64,000 nucleotides of DNA, taken from positions 28,635-92,634 of the forward strand of contig NZ_VSRY01000014.1 of the NCBI RefSeq assembly GCF_008271805.1, read 5' to 3'. The DNA is from Streptomyces sp. TRM49041 (GTDB taxonomy: Bacteria > Actinomycetota > Actinomycetes > Streptomycetales > Streptomycetaceae). The translations under genes and the position numbers were made by a program. Below, in pieces: positions 8,340-17,259 of this stretch; the stretch's first letter is position 1, and each line of letters opens with the position of its first letter. The notes under the pieces are model-generated. The model did not search any database and was not told the origin of the DNA. It saw only the letters and a program-made list of their open reading frames with translations.

Positions 8340-9176
8340 ATGGCGAACTACACCGCCGCTGACGTCAAGAAGCTCCGTGAGCTCACCGGCGCCGGCATGA
8401 TGGACTGCAAGAAGGCGCTGGACGAGGCCGAGGGCAACGTCGACAAGGCCGTCGAGGCCCTGCGCATCAAGGGCCAGAAGGGCGTCGCCAAGCGCGAGGG
8501 CCGCTCCGCCGAGAACGGTGCCGTCGTCTCCGAGATCGCCGACGACAACACCTCCGGCGTCATCGTCGAGCTGAAGTGCGAGACGGACTTCGTCGCCAAG
8601 GGCGAGAAGTTCCAGTCCGTCGCCAACCAGCTCGCCGCCCACGTCGCCGCGACGAGCCCGGCCGACATCGAGGCGCTGCTCGCCTCCGAGATCGAGCCCG
8701 GCAAGACCGTCCAGGCGTTCGTGGACGAGGCCAACGCGAACCTCGGCGAGAAGATCGTCCTGGACCGCTTCGCGCAGTTCACCGGCGGCTACGTCACCGC
8801 TTACATGCACCGCACCATGCCCGACCTGCCCCCGCAGATCGGTGTCCTTGTCGAGCTCGACAAGGAGAACGCCGAGGTCGCGAAGGGCGTCGCGCAGCAC
8901 ATCGCCGCCTTCGCCCCGAAGTACCTCTCCAAGGAGGACGTCCCGGCCGAGGTCGTCGAGGCCGAGCGTCGCGTCGCCGAGGAGACCACCCGCGCCGAGG
9001 GCAAGCCCGAGGCCGCGCTCCCGAAGATCGTCGAGGGTCGTCTCAACGGCTTCTTCAAGGACGCGACGCTGCTCGGCCAGCCGTACGCGCTCGACAACAA
9101 GAAGTCCGTCCAGAAGGTCCTGGACGAGGCCGGTGTCACCCTGAAGCGCTTCGCGCGCATCAAGGTCGGCATCTGA
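8340..9176 (+). CDS. tsf: Elongation factor Ts
   Basis: The 278-residue EF-Ts, the nucleotide-exchange factor that recycles EF-Tu-GDP to EF-Tu-GTP. The N-terminal UBA-like module and its signature LRELTGAGMMDCKKALDEAEGN are intact, followed by the core with the TDFVAK segment and the AAFAPKYL region. The C-terminal module ends with VTLKRFARIKVGI. The ATG at 8340 is close to the end of a relatively A-rich leader (TTCGAGAGAGATTCACAG). It pairs with rpsB, as in most bacteria, and is followed by a terminator-like hairpin. Confidence 0.98.
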   Translation: MANYTAADVKKLRELTGAGMMDCKKALDEAEGNVDKAVEALRIKGQKGVAKREGRSAENGAVVSEIADDNTSGVIVELKCETDFVAKGEKFQSVANQLAAHVAATSPADIEALLASEIEPGKTVQAFVDEANANLGEKIVLDRFAQFTGGYVTAYMHRTMPDLPPQIGVLVELDKENAEVAKGVAQHIAAFAPKYLSKEDVPAEVVEAERRVAEETTRAEGKPEAALPKIVEGRLNGFFKDATLLGQPYALDNKKSVQKVLDEAGVTLKRFARIKVGI

Positions 9177-9260
9177 GTCCGTACACGACGGACACCGGAC
9201 CCCGATAGGGTCGAAGCAGTCGTCCGCGTCCGCGCCGGACGACCGCAGATCTGACGAGGA

Positions 9261-9307
9261 GGCCATTGCCGCACAGGGACACCAACACCCCCGGCAATGG
9301 CCTTCTT
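9261..9307 (+). terminator. Intrinsic terminator or attenuator between tsf and pyrH
   Basis: A perfect 11-bp stem (GGCCATTGCCG, 9261-9271, with CGGCAATGGCC, 9292-9302) encloses a 20-base loop and is followed by TTCTT. It would end rpsB-tsf transcription. It also stands only 25 bases before the pyrH start, so a promoter for pyrH would have to lie upstream of it or overlap it. Confidence 0.75.
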
Positions 9308-9331
9308 CGTATGTGCACGAGGAGATCTCCA

Positions 9332-10096
9332 ATGAATCAGGGCGCCGCACAGGGCGACGACAGCACCGGTAAAAAGGCCGGCCGCTTCCTTCTGAAGCTG
9401 TCCGGCGAGGCGTTCGCCGGCGGCGGTGGCCTCGGCGTCGACCCCGACGTCGTACGTGCCATGGCACGCGAGATCGCCGCGGTCGTCCGCGACGGCGCGC
9501 AGATCGCGGTCGTCATCGGCGGCGGCAACTTCTTCCGCGGCGCCGAACTCCAGCAGCGCGGCATGGACCGGGCCCGCTCCGACTACATGGGCATGCTCGG
9601 TACGGTCATGAACTGCCTCGCCCTCCAGGACTTCCTGGAGAAGGAGGGCATCCAGTCCCGCGTCCAGACCGCCATCACCATGGGCCAGGTCGCGGAGCCG
9701 TACATCCCGCTGCGCGCCGTACGCCACCTGGAGAAGGGCCGTGTAGTCATCTTCGGCGCCGGTATGGGCATGCCGTACTTCTCCACCGACACCACCGCCG
9801 CCCAGCGCGCCCTGGAGATCGACGCAGAGGCTCTCCTCCTGGGCAAGAACGGCGTCGACGGGGTCTACGACTCCGACCCCAAGACCAACCCGGACGCCGT
9901 GAAGTTCGACGCCCTGGAGTACGGCGAGGTGATCACCCGCGACCTCAAGGTCGCCGACGCCACCGCCATCACGCTCTGCCGCGACAACAAGCTGCCGATC
10001 CTGGTCTTCGAGCTCCTCGCGGCCGGCAATATCGCGCGCGCGGTGAAGGGTGAGAAGATCGGCACTCTCGTGAGCGACCAGGGCACCCGGCACTGA
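9332..10096 (+). CDS. pyrH: UMP kinase
   Basis: A 254-residue amino-acid-kinase-fold enzyme that phosphorylates UMP to UDP in pyrimidine synthesis, normally hexameric and feedback-regulated by UTP. Motifs seen are [11 protein letters not shown] at the start, [11 protein letters not shown], the [14 protein letters not shown] segment, and the nucleotide-binding [37 protein letters not shown] 9332 follows AGGAGATCTCCA, a convincing ribosome site. Upstream in-frame codons exist but pass through the terminator stem and are unlikely to be translated. The linked frr follows after 127 bases. Confidence 0.97.
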   Translation: MNQGAAQGDDSTGKKAGRFLLKLSGEAFAGGGGLGVDPDVVRAMAREIAAVVRDGAQIAVVIGGGNFFRGAELQQRGMDRARSDYMGMLGTVMNCLALQDFLEKEGIQSRVQTAITMGQVAEPYIPLRAVRHLEKGRVVIFGAGMGMPYFSTDTTAAQRALEIDAEALLLGKNGVDGVYDSDPKTNPDAVKFDALEYGEVITRDLKVADATAITLCRDNKLPILVFELLAAGNIARAVKGEKIGTLVSDQGTRH

Positions 10097-10118
10097 CCCC
10101 GGGTCCCCCCGCCCGGGG
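10097..10118 (+). terminator. Short GC hairpin after pyrH
   Basis: CCCCGGG (10097-10103) and CCCGGGG (10112-10118) form a 7-bp stem with a C-rich 8-base loop, starting at the last base of the pyrH stop codon. No T-run follows. It is probably a weak stop or processing site in the pyrH-frr gap. Confidence 0.4.
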
Positions 10119-10223
10119 ATGGACAAAGCCCTGCCGGTCGGACACCGTGCAGGAGAAGACGCGACGCAGGTTCCGCGGCCGTGGTGCACGCCGGGACAAA
10201 CCCAAAGACACGCAGGAGCAATG

Positions 10224-10781
10224 GTGATCGAAGAGACCCTCCTCGAGGCCGAGGAGAAGATGGAGAAGGCCGTCCTGGTCGCCAAGGAGGACTTCGCCGC
10301 GATCCGCACCGGGCGTGCGCACCCGGCCATGTTCAACAAGATCGTGGCCGACTACTACGGTGCCCTCACGCCGATCAATCAGCTGGCCTCCTTCTCGGTG
10401 CCGGAGCCGCGCATGGCCGTCGTGACCCCGTTCGACAAGACCGCCCTGCGCAACATCGAGCAGGCGATCCGCGATTCGGACCTCGGCGTCAACCCGACCA
10501 ACGACGGCAACATCATCCGGGTGGTCTTCCCCGAGCTCACCGAGGAGCGCCGCCGGGAGTACATCAAGGTCGCCAAGGGCAAGGGCGAGGACGCGAAGAT
10601 CTCGATCCGCTCCGTCCGCCGCAAGGCCAAGGAGACCATCGACAAGTTCATCAAGGACGGCGAGGTCGGCGAGGACGAGGGCCGCCGTGCGGAGAAGGAG
10701 CTCGACGACACCACCGCGAAGTACGTCGCGCAGGTGGACGAGCTGCTGAAGCACAAGGAAGCCGAGCTGCTCGAGGTCTGA
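10224..10781 (+). CDS. frr: Ribosome recycling factor
   Basis: A 185-residue RRF, which with EF-G splits post-termination ribosomes. The whole family pattern is present: [35 protein letters not shown], the [19 protein letters not shown] strand, [15 protein letters not shown] and the coiled three-helix C-terminus. I chose GTG 10224 because AGGAG (10214-10218) is 5 bases away and the length then equals the usual 185 residues. The in-frame ATG 10221 adds one residue but leaves only 2 bases to the ribosome site. The stop overlaps the cdsA start by one base. Confidence 0.96.
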   Translation: MIEETLLEAEEKMEKAVLVAKEDFAAIRTGRAHPAMFNKIVADYYGALTPINQLASFSVPEPRMAVVTPFDKTALRNIEQAIRDSDLGVNPTNDGNIIRVVFPELTEERRREYIKVAKGKGEDAKISIRSVRRKAKETIDKFIKDGEVGEDEGRRAEKELDDTTAKYVAQVDELLKHKEAELLEV

Positions 10782-11896
10782 TGAACGACGCTTCCTGGGG
10801 GGCCCCGCCACGAGGCGGATACTGGGGTCCGCCCGACCAGGGGCGCGCTCCGGCCGCCCCGGCGGGTCCCGCCTACGATGAGCATGCCGCGCAGCAGACT
10901 CGGCCCGTGCCCATCGTGCCCGACGTCCCCGCTGACGGAGACCAGGACGACCATGACCGGGGGGCCGCTCGGCTGAGCGGTCCCCTGTTCCATGACGAGA
11001 TGCCGCAGGAGCCCATGCCCTCGGAACCACCGGAGCCCTCCCGGCCGCAGGCTCGCTCGCAGAAGAAGCAGAGGCAGAAGAAGCAGGCCGGCCGGGACCT
11101 GCGGGCAGCCATAGGGGTCGGCGTCGGGCTCGGCGCCGTCATCGTCGCCTCGCTCTTCGTCGTCAAGGCCGTGTTCGTCGGCGTGATCGCGGTCGCCGTC
11201 GTCGTCGGCCTGTGGGAGCTCACCTCCCGGCTCGAGGAGCGCAAGGGCATCAAGGCGCCCCTCGTACCGCTCGCGGTCGGCGGCGCGGCGATGGTCGTCG
11301 CCGGGTACGTACGCGGCGCCGAGGGCGCCTGGGTGACGATGGCGCTCACCGCGCTCGCGGTGCTCGTGTGGCGTATGACGGAACCGCCCGAGGGCTATCT
11401 CAAGGACGTCACGGCCGGTGTGTTCGCCGCGTTCTACGTGCCGTTCCTGGCGACGTTCGTGGCGCTGATGCTGGCCGCCGACGACGGGCCGCAGCGGGTG
11501 CTGACGTTCCTGGTGCTGACCATCGTCAGCGACACGGGCGCGTACGCCGTCGGCTGGCGGTTCGGCAAGCACAGGCTGGCGCCGCGCATCAGCCCCGGCA
11601 AGACCCGCGAGGGGCTGCTCGGCGCGGTGGCGTTCGCGATGGCGGCGGGCGCGCTGTGTACCGAGTTCCTTATCGACGGCGGCACCTGGTGGCAGGGCCT
11701 CCTGCTGGGCCTGGCCGTCGCCGCGAGCGCGACGCTGGGCGACCTCGGCGAGTCGATGATCAAGCGCGACCTCGGCATCAAGGACATGGGCACGCTCCTG
11801 CCGGGGCACGGCGGCATCATGGACCGGCTCGACTCGCTGCTGCCCACGGCTCCGGTGGTGTGGCTGCTGCTGGTGCTGTTCGTCGGGGTGGGCTGA
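10781..11896 (+). CDS. cdsA: Phosphatidate cytidylyltransferase (CDP-diglyceride synthase)
   Basis: A 371-residue integral membrane enzyme that makes CDP-diacylglycerol from phosphatidate and CTP, the branch point of phospholipid synthesis. About 100 N-terminal residues are hydrophilic, Pro/Gln-rich and end in a basic stretch (QKKQRQKK). Seven or eight hydrophobic helices follow. The CdsA signature is complete near the C-terminus: [11 protein letters not shown], then [14 protein letters not shown]. The disordered N-terminal extension is an actinobacterial feature. It is coupled to frr by TGATG. Confidence 0.95.
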   Translation: MNDASWGAPPRGGYWGPPDQGRAPAAPAGPAYDEHAAQQTRPVPIVPDVPADGDQDDHDRGAARLSGPLFHDEMPQEPMPSEPPEPSRPQARSQKKQRQKKQAGRDLRAAIGVGVGLGAVIVASLFVVKAVFVGVIAVAVVVGLWELTSRLEERKGIKAPLVPLAVGGAAMVVAGYVRGAEGAWVTMALTALAVLVWRMTEPPEGYLKDVTAGVFAAFYVPFLATFVALMLAADDGPQRVLTFLVLTIVSDTGAYAVGWRFGKHRLAPRISPGKTREGLLGAVAFAMAAGALCTEFLIDGGTWWQGLLLGLAVAASATLGDLGESMIKRDLGIKDMGTLLPGHGGIMDRLDSLLPTAPVVWLLLVLFVGVG

Positions 11897-11943
11897 CGCC
11901 GGTTCGGCCTCGCTGACCTGCTGTTCCTCGGGTGAAGGGCTCG

Positions 11944-11952
11944 TTGTCCACA
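11944..11952 (+). promoter_or_regulatory. Perfect DnaA-box consensus upstream of rlmN
   Basis: TTGTCCACA lies in the 100-base cdsA-rlmN gap, 44 bases before the rlmN start. It is an exact match to the Streptomyces DnaA box. A single 9-mer may be chance, but similar motifs sit in two other gaps of this window (1373-1409 and 7096-7124). Confidence 0.35.
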
Positions 11953-11996
11953 GGGCGGCGAGCCCTACGTCGTATCTCTGCGACACTGGTGGGACC

Positions 11997-13103
11997 ATGC
12001 CCAAGCCCGGAGAACTCACTTTCGTCGCCCCCCGCGGAGCCAAGAAGCCGCCGCGGCACCTCGCCGACCTCACGCCCGCCGAGCGCAAGGAGGCCGTGGC
12101 CGCGATCGGCGAGAAGCCGTTCCGCGCCAAGCAGCTGTCCCAGCACTACTTCGCGCGGTACGCCCACGACCCCGCCCAGTGGACCGACATCCCCGCCGGC
12201 TCCCGCGAGAAGCTCGCCGGTGAACTGCTGCCGGAGCTGATGACCGTCGTCCGGCATATCTCGTGCGACGACGACACCACCCGCAAGACGCTGTGGCGGC
12301 TGCACGACGGCACGCTCGTCGAGTCGGTGCTCATGCGCTACCCCGACCGTGTGACGATGTGCATCTCGTCGCAGGCCGGCTGCGGCATGAACTGCCCGTT
12401 CTGTGCCACCGGCCAGGCCGGTCTCGACCGGAACCTGTCGACCGCCGAGATCGTCCACCAGATCGTCGACGGGATGCGCGCCCTGCGCGACGGCGAGGTC
12501 CCCGGAGGGCCCGCGCGGCTGTCGAACATCGTGTTCATGGGCATGGGGGAGCCGCTCGCCAACTACAACCGGGTCGTGGGCGCCATCCGCCGCCTCACCG
12601 ACCCCGAGCCGGACGGCCTCGGCCTGTCACAGCGCGGGATCACGGTCTCCACGGTCGGTCTCGTCCCGGCGATGCTGCGCTTCGCCGACGAGGGCTTCAA
12701 GTGCCGCCTCGCCGTCTCCCTCCACGCGCCGGACGACGAACTGCGCGACACGCTCGTCCCCGTCAACACACGCTGGAAGGTCCGCGAGGTCCTCGACGCG
12801 GCCTGGCAGTACGCCGAGCGGTCCGGGCGCCGCGTCTCCGTCGAGTACGCGCTGATCCGCGACATCAACGACCAGGCATGGCGCGGCGACCTGCTCGGCC
12901 GGCTCCTCAAGGGCAAGCGGGTCCATGTCAACCTGATCCCGCTCAACCCCACCCCGGGCTCCAAGTGGACCGCCTCCCGTCCCGAGGACGAGAGGGCGTT
13001 CGTGGAAGCCATCGCCGCCCACGGCGTCCCGGTCACCGTCCGCGACACCCGCGGCCAGGAGATCGACGGGGCCTGTGGGCAGCTCGCCGCCGCCGAGCGC
13101 TGA
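11997..13103 (+). CDS. rlmN: Dual-specificity RNA methyltransferase RlmN
   Basis: A 368-residue radical-SAM enzyme that methylates C2 of A2503 in 23S rRNA and A37 in some tRNAs. The [4Fe-4S]-binding CxxxCxxC is CGMNCPFC, with cysteines at residues 129, 133 and 136. Also present are the SAM-binding GMGEPLANY, the [12 protein letters not shown] segment, the [13 protein letters not shown] strand and the C-terminal DIxGACGQL motif, whose Cys is the methyl-carrying residue of this family. ATG 11997 gives [12 protein letters not shown]. It stands alone between cdsA and the thiamine transporter operon. Confidence 0.96.
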   Translation: MPKPGELTFVAPRGAKKPPRHLADLTPAERKEAVAAIGEKPFRAKQLSQHYFARYAHDPAQWTDIPAGSREKLAGELLPELMTVVRHISCDDDTTRKTLWRLHDGTLVESVLMRYPDRVTMCISSQAGCGMNCPFCATGQAGLDRNLSTAEIVHQIVDGMRALRDGEVPGGPARLSNIVFMGMGEPLANYNRVVGAIRRLTDPEPDGLGLSQRGITVSTVGLVPAMLRFADEGFKCRLAVSLHAPDDELRDTLVPVNTRWKVREVLDAAWQYAERSGRRVSVEYALIRDINDQAWRGDLLGRLLKGKRVHVNLIPLNPTPGSKWTASRPEDERAFVEAIAAHGVPVTVRDTRGQEIDGACGQLAAAER

Positions 13104-13146
13104 CCGGCCCGCGGACCGGCACGTTCACCGGCCCGCGTACCGATAG

Positions 13147-13184
13147 GCGGACGTGGACCGGTACCGCGGACGCGGACCGGTACG
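13147..13184 (+). repeat. Two tandem 19-bp repeats upstream of the riboswitch
   Basis: GCGGACGTGGACCGGTACC (13147-13165) is followed at once by GCGGACGCGGACCGGTACG (13166-13184); they differ at two positions. Further degenerate copies of the CGGACCGG motif surround them (13110-13205). The block lies just upstream of the presumed riboswitch promoter. Confidence 0.7.
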
Positions 13185-13207
13185 CCGACCGCTACGCGGA
13201 CCTGCGG

Positions 13208-13235
13208 GTGACCGAAAATCGCCCCGCTGTAGTCT
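13208..13235 (+). promoter_or_regulatory. Candidate promoter for the thiamine transport operon
   Basis: GTGACC (13208-13213) and TAGTCT (13230-13235) have 16-base spacing and resemble housekeeping -35/-10 boxes. Transcription would begin near 13242, about 15 bases before the riboswitch. Confidence 0.4.
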
Positions 13236-13254
13236 GAGTTCGAACATCTGGATA

Positions 13255-13352
13255 TTCCGACAGGGGAGCGCCACAGCGCTGAGAGTGCGGTGCCGTCAGA
13301 CCGCAGACCCTCTGAACCTCGCCCAGGTCATTCTGGGTAGGGAGTTCGGTCG
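13255..13352 (+). promoter_or_regulatory. TPP (thiamine pyrophosphate) riboswitch, THI element
   Basis: The conserved aptamer landmarks occur in order: GGGGAGC, GCTGAGAGTGCGG, the paired CCGCAGACCC, CTCTGAACCT, and CCAGGTCATTCTGGGTAGGGAG. CTGAGA, the ACCCTCTGAACCT box and the GGTAGGGA end are diagnostic of the THI box. A short outer stem (CCGA near 13256 with TCGG near 13346) closes it. The element precedes thiBPQ, so binding of thiamine pyrophosphate should lower uptake when the cofactor is abundant. Confidence 0.95.
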
Positions 13353-13370
13353 CTACTCGAGCTGTTGCGC

Positions 13371-13402
13371 CCTGCCCACCCTCCTTCCGAGCGGTGGGCG
13401 GG
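13371..13402 (+). terminator. Riboswitch expression-platform hairpin
   Basis: CCTGCCCACC (13371-13380) pairs with GGTGGGCGGG (13393-13402), with one G-U pair and a 12-base loop. The following sequence is only moderately T-rich. The CCTCCT at 13380-13385 is complementary to the thiB ribosome site AGGAGG (13428-13433). The platform could therefore work by termination, by hiding the ribosome site, or both. Confidence 0.5.
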
Positions 13403-13438
13403 GCCGCGTCTCTTCCTGGTCACACCCAGGAGGAATCT

Positions 13439-14539
13439 GTGAGCACCACCAAGAAGATCACCGCGGGCGCGGCCGCCGCGGCGCTGGGCGCCCTGACGCT
13501 CACCGCCTGCGGCGACGGCTCCGGCAGCGGAGACGGCGGCACGACGGACGGGGCCAAGTCCAAGACCGTCACCCTCGTCAGCCACGACTCCTTCGTCGCC
13601 TCCGACGCCGTCCTGAAGGAGTTCACCCAGCGGACCGGCTACACGGTCAAGGTCCTCAAGAGCGGCGACGCCGTCGAGGCGGTCAACAAGGCCGTCCTCA
13701 CCAAGGGCGCCCCGCAGGGCGACGTCTTCTTCGGCGTCGACAACACCACTCTCTCCCGCGCCCTCGACAACGACCTCTTCGAGCCGTACGAGGCGAAGGG
13801 CCTCGACCGGGTCGACGACGCCGTCCAGCTCGACAAGGACAAGCACCGCGTCACGCCCGTCGACTCCGGCGACATCTGCGTCAACTACGACAAGAAGTAC
13901 TTCGCCGACAAGAAGCTCGCGCCGCCGCAGACCCTCGAAGACCTCGTCGAGCCCGCCTACAGGAACCTGCTCGTGGTCGAGAACCCCGAGCGGTCGTCCC
14001 CCGGCCTCGGCTTCCTGCTCGGCACGGCCGCCGCGTACGGCGACGACGGCTGGCAGGACTACTGGAAGAAGCTGAAGGACAACGGCGTCAAGGTCGCCGA
14101 GAGCTGGGAGATCGCCTACAACCAGGAGTTCTCCGGCTCCGCCGGCGGCAAGCAGGCCAAGGCCGAGCGGCCGCTGGTCGTCTCCTACGCCTCCAGCCCG
14201 CCCGCCGAGGTCCTCTACAGCGACCCGCAGCCCGCCGAGGCCCCGACCGGTGTCTCCACCGGCACCTGTTTCCGCCAGGTCGAGTTCGCCGGCCTCCTCA
14301 AGGGCGCGAAGAACGAGGAGGGAGGCAAGGCCCTCATCGACTTCATGATCAGCAAGAAGTTCCAGGAGGACATGCCGCTGAACATGTTCGTGCACCCGGT
14401 CGCCGAGGACGCCCAGCTGCCCGAGCTGTTCACCCGGCACGGCGTGGTGGTCGACAAGCCGCGGACCATGGACCCGGAGAAGATCGCCGAGAACCGTGAC
14501 CAGTGGGTCCAGTCGTGGTCCTCGCTCGTCCTGAAGTAG
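13439..14539 (+). CDS. thiB: Thiamine ABC transporter substrate-binding lipoprotein
   Basis: A 366-residue lipid-anchored binding protein expected to capture thiamine or its phosphates outside the membrane. GTG 13439 follows the strong ribosome site AGGAGG and gives MSTTKKITAG, a lipoprotein signal peptide with lipobox LTAC (Cys24). The mature part shows ThiB-type features: VTLVSHDSF near the start, KAVLTKGAPQGDVFFGVDN, RVTPVDSGDICVNYDKKYF and the GTCFRQVEFAGLLKGAKN C-terminal lobe. The TPP riboswitch directly upstream supports thiamine as the substrate. Confidence 0.93.
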   Translation: MSTTKKITAGAAAAALGALTLTACGDGSGSGDGGTTDGAKSKTVTLVSHDSFVASDAVLKEFTQRTGYTVKVLKSGDAVEAVNKAVLTKGAPQGDVFFGVDNTTLSRALDNDLFEPYEAKGLDRVDDAVQLDKDKHRVTPVDSGDICVNYDKKYFADKKLAPPQTLEDLVEPAYRNLLVVENPERSSPGLGFLLGTAAAYGDDGWQDYWKKLKDNGVKVAESWEIAYNQEFSGSAGGKQAKAERPLVVSYASSPPAEVLYSDPQPAEAPTGVSTGTCFRQVEFAGLLKGAKNEEGGKALIDFMISKKFQEDMPLNMFVHPVAEDAQLPELFTRHGVVVDKPRTMDPEKIAENRDQWVQSWSSLVLK

Positions 14540-14577
14540 GGACCGGCAAAGCCAGGGCGCGCGCCGGGGGCGGCACC

Positions 14578-16200
14578 GTGCGGGGGGCGCTCGTCCTCCT
14601 GCCCGCCGCCTTCTTCGCCGTCTTCTTCGCCTACCCCGTGGCCGCGATCGTCGGCCGCGGGCTGACGACGGACGGCGGCCGGGGCTTCGGCCGGCTCGGC
14701 GAGGTGCTGAGCCGGCCGGACATCCTCGACGTGCTGTGGTTCACCACCTGGCAGGCGCTCGCCTCCACGGTGCTCACCCTCCTCGTGGCACTCCCCGGCG
14801 CATATGTCTTCGCCCGCTTCGACTTCCCCGGCAAGCAGGTGCTCCGGGCGGTCGTAACCGTCCCGTTCGTGCTGCCGACCGTCGTCGTGGGCACCGCCTT
14901 CCTCGCCCTCCTCGGGCGCGGGGGGCTCCTCGACGAGCTGTGGGGCGTACGCCTCGACACGACCGTCTGGGCCATCCTCCTCGCCCATGTCTTCTTCAAC
15001 TACGCCGTCGTCGTACGGACCGTCGGCGGCCTCTGGTCGCAGCTCGACCCCCGGCAGGAGGAGGCCGCCCGGGTCCTCGGCGCGTCCCGGTTCGGCGCGT
15101 GGCGGCGCGTGACCCTGCCCGCGCTCGGCCCGGCGGTCGCCGCCGCGTCGCTGATGGTGTTCCTCTTCACGTACACCTCGTTCGGTGTGATCGTGATCCT
15201 CGGCGGGCCCGCCTACCGCACGCTGGAGGCGGAGATCTACCGGCAGACCGCGACACTCCTCGACCTGCCGACCGCCGCCGTCCTCACCCTCGTGCAGTTC
15301 GCGGCCGTATGCGGCATCCTCGCCGTGCACGCCTGGACGGTCCGGCGCCGGGAGACCACGCTCCGGCTGGTCGACCCGGCCCGCACCGCGCACCGGCCGC
15401 GCGGCGCCGGGCAGTGGGCGTTCCTCGGCGGTGTCCTGGCCTCGATGGCCCTGCTGCTCCTCCTCCCGCTCGGCGTGCTGGTCGCCCGTTCCCTGGACGA
15501 GTCCGGCGGCCTCGGCTACTACCGCGCTCTCCAGTCCGCCGACGCGGGCGGCGGCACGTTCGTCGTCCCGCCGCTGGAGGCCGTATGGAACTCCCTCCAG
15601 TACGCCCTGGCCGCGACGGCCATCGCCGTCGTCATCGGCGGGCTCGCCGCCGCGGCGCTCACCCGGAGGGCGGGGCGGCTGGTGCGCGGCTTCGACGCGC
15701 TGCTGATGCTGCCGCTCGGCGTGTCCGCCGTGACCGTCGGCTTCGGCTTCCTCATCGCCCTGGACGAGCCGCCGCTTGACCTGCGGTCGACATGGATCCT
15801 CGTACCCCTCGCCCAGGCCCTCGTCGGCGTCCCCTTCGTGGTACGGACGATGCTGCCCGTACTGCGGGCCGTGGACGCGCGGCTGCGCGAGGCGGCCGCG
15901 GTGCTCGGCGCGTCGCCGCTGAGGGCCTGGCGCGAGGTGGACCTGCCCATGGTGCGGCGGGCGCTGCTCGTCGCGGCCGGGTTCGCGTTCGCCGTGTCGC
16001 TGGGCGAGTTCGGCGCGACCGTGTTCATCGCCCGCGCCGACACCCCGACCCTGCCGGTGGCCGTCGCCCGGCTCCTCGGGCGGCCGGGGCCGCTCAACTA
16101 CGGCCAGGCGATGGCCCTGTCCACCATCCTGATGGCGGTGTGCGCGGTGGCGCTGCTGCTGCTCGAACGCGTCCGTACGGACCGCACGGGGGAGTTCTGA
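14578..16200 (+). CDS. thiP: Thiamine ABC transporter permease
   Basis: A fused double-length permease of about 540 residues, the arrangement of ThiP. Two binding-protein-dependent transport domains are seen. Each has an EAA loop: the first is EEAARVLGASRFGAWRRVTLPALGP, the second REAAAVLGASPLRAWREVDLPM. Roughly 12 membrane helices are predicted. The start is uncertain. GTG 14578 is the only in-frame start after the thiB stop, and the first helix begins right behind it. GTG 14503 would overlap thiB by 37 bases and add a non-conserved leader. The stop is 2 bases from thiQ. Confidence 0.92.
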   Translation: MRGALVLLPAAFFAVFFAYPVAAIVGRGLTTDGGRGFGRLGEVLSRPDILDVLWFTTWQALASTVLTLLVALPGAYVFARFDFPGKQVLRAVVTVPFVLPTVVVGTAFLALLGRGGLLDELWGVRLDTTVWAILLAHVFFNYAVVVRTVGGLWSQLDPRQEEAARVLGASRFGAWRRVTLPALGPAVAAASLMVFLFTYTSFGVIVILGGPAYRTLEAEIYRQTATLLDLPTAAVLTLVQFAAVCGILAVHAWTVRRRETTLRLVDPARTAHRPRGAGQWAFLGGVLASMALLLLLPLGVLVARSLDESGGLGYYRALQSADAGGGTFVVPPLEAVWNSLQYALAATAIAVVIGGLAAAALTRRAGRLVRGFDALLMLPLGVSAVTVGFGFLIALDEPPLDLRSTWILVPLAQALVGVPFVVRTMLPVLRAVDARLREAAAVLGASPLRAWREVDLPMVRRALLVAAGFAFAVSLGEFGATVFIARADTPTLPVAVARLLGRPGPLNYGQAMALSTILMAVCAVALLLLERVRTDRTGEF

Positions 16201-16202
16201 CC

Positions 16203-17228
16203 ATGCTTCAGCTCGATGGCGTGACCGTGCGCTTCGGGGCCCGCGGGGCACTGGACGCCGTGGACCTGACGGTCGCCGACCACGAGATCGTGTGCGTCCT
16301 CGGGCCGAGCGGCAGCGGAAAGTCGACCCTGCTGCGGGTCGTCGCCGGGCTCCAGCGGGCCGACGCCGGCCGGGTCCTGCTCGGCGGCGCCGACCAGGCG
16401 GGCGTGCCCGTGCACCGGCGCGGCGTCGGGCTGATGTTCCAGGACCACCAGCTGTTCCCGCAGCGGGACGTGGCCGGCAACGTCGCGTTCGGGCTGCGCA
16501 TGCGCGGCGTGTCGCGGGCGGAGCGGGCCGCGCGGGTCACCGAACTCCTGGACCTGGTGGGCCTGCCGGGCGCCGAACGACGGTCCGTCGCCGCCCTGTC
16601 GGGCGGTGAGCAGCAGCGCGTCGCGCTCGCGCGCGCCCTCGCCCCGAGCCCGCGGCTGCTGATGCTGGACGAGCCGCTGGGCCAGCTCGACCGGGGCCTG
16701 CGCGAACGGCTCGTCACCGAGCTGCGCGGGCTTTTCGGGCGGCTCGGTACGACGGTGCTGGCCGTCACACACGACCAGGGCGAGGCGTTCGCGCTCGCCG
16801 ACCGGGTCGTCGTCATGAACGAGGGGCGGATCGCCCAGGTGGGGACCCCTCTGGAGGTGTGGCGGCGGCCCGCCTCCGAGTTCGTCGCCCGGTTCCTGGG
16901 TTTCGACAACGTGGTCGCCGCGACGGTGAGCGGTGAGGCCGCCGACACGGTGTGGGGCAAGGTGCCCGTCCCGGCCGACACCCCGGAGGGCGCCGCCCGG
17001 CTGCTGGTGCGGCCCGCCGGAGTACAGCTCGGCGACCCGGCCGACGGGCTGCGCTGCACCGTCCAGGGGCGTACCTTCCGGGGCCATCACGTCGCCGTAC
17101 TGCTCCGCCCCGACGACGCGGCGGCCCCGCTCCTGGAGGCGGAGTGCGCCCTGCGGGCCGCCCCTGACGAGGGCGCGGCGGTCGGCGTGACGTTCGCCGC
17201 CGACGAGGTGGTCGTCCTCAGCGGCTGA
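16203..17228 (+). CDS. thiQ: Thiamine ABC transporter ATP-binding protein
   Basis: A 341-residue ABC ATPase that would energise the ThiB-ThiP importer at the inner membrane face. Walker A GPSGSGKS is at residues 34-41, the Q-loop at MFQDHQLFP, the signature LSGGEQQR at 132-139 and Walker B LLMLDEP at 152-158; the switch His is in THDQGEA. About 100 C-terminal residues form a TOBE-like regulatory domain, making it longer than the E. coli ThiQ. ATG 16203 is 2 bases after the thiP stop, so all three genes share one riboswitch-controlled message. Confidence 0.93.
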   Translation: MLQLDGVTVRFGARGALDAVDLTVADHEIVCVLGPSGSGKSTLLRVVAGLQRADAGRVLLGGADQAGVPVHRRGVGLMFQDHQLFPQRDVAGNVAFGLRMRGVSRAERAARVTELLDLVGLPGAERRSVAALSGGEQQRVALARALAPSPRLLMLDEPLGQLDRGLRERLVTELRGLFGRLGTTVLAVTHDQGEAFALADRVVVMNEGRIAQVGTPLEVWRRPASEFVARFLGFDNVVAATVSGEAADTVWGKVPVPADTPEGAARLLVRPAGVQLGDPADGLRCTVQGRTFRGHHVAVLLRPDDAAAPLLEAECALRAAPDEGAAVGVTFAADEVVVLSG

Positions 17229-17259
17229 CCAGGGCGTCTCCAGCAGGCCGAGAGGCCGG

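Noticed and set aside
9266..9331. A longer N-terminus for pyrH starting at 9266
   Set aside because: Those codons lie in the terminator stem and loop, and ATG 9332 has a good ribosome site and the expected product length.
14503..14577. The longer GTG start for thiP
   Set aside because: It overlaps thiB by 37 bases in another frame and adds a leader without hydrophobic or conserved residues.
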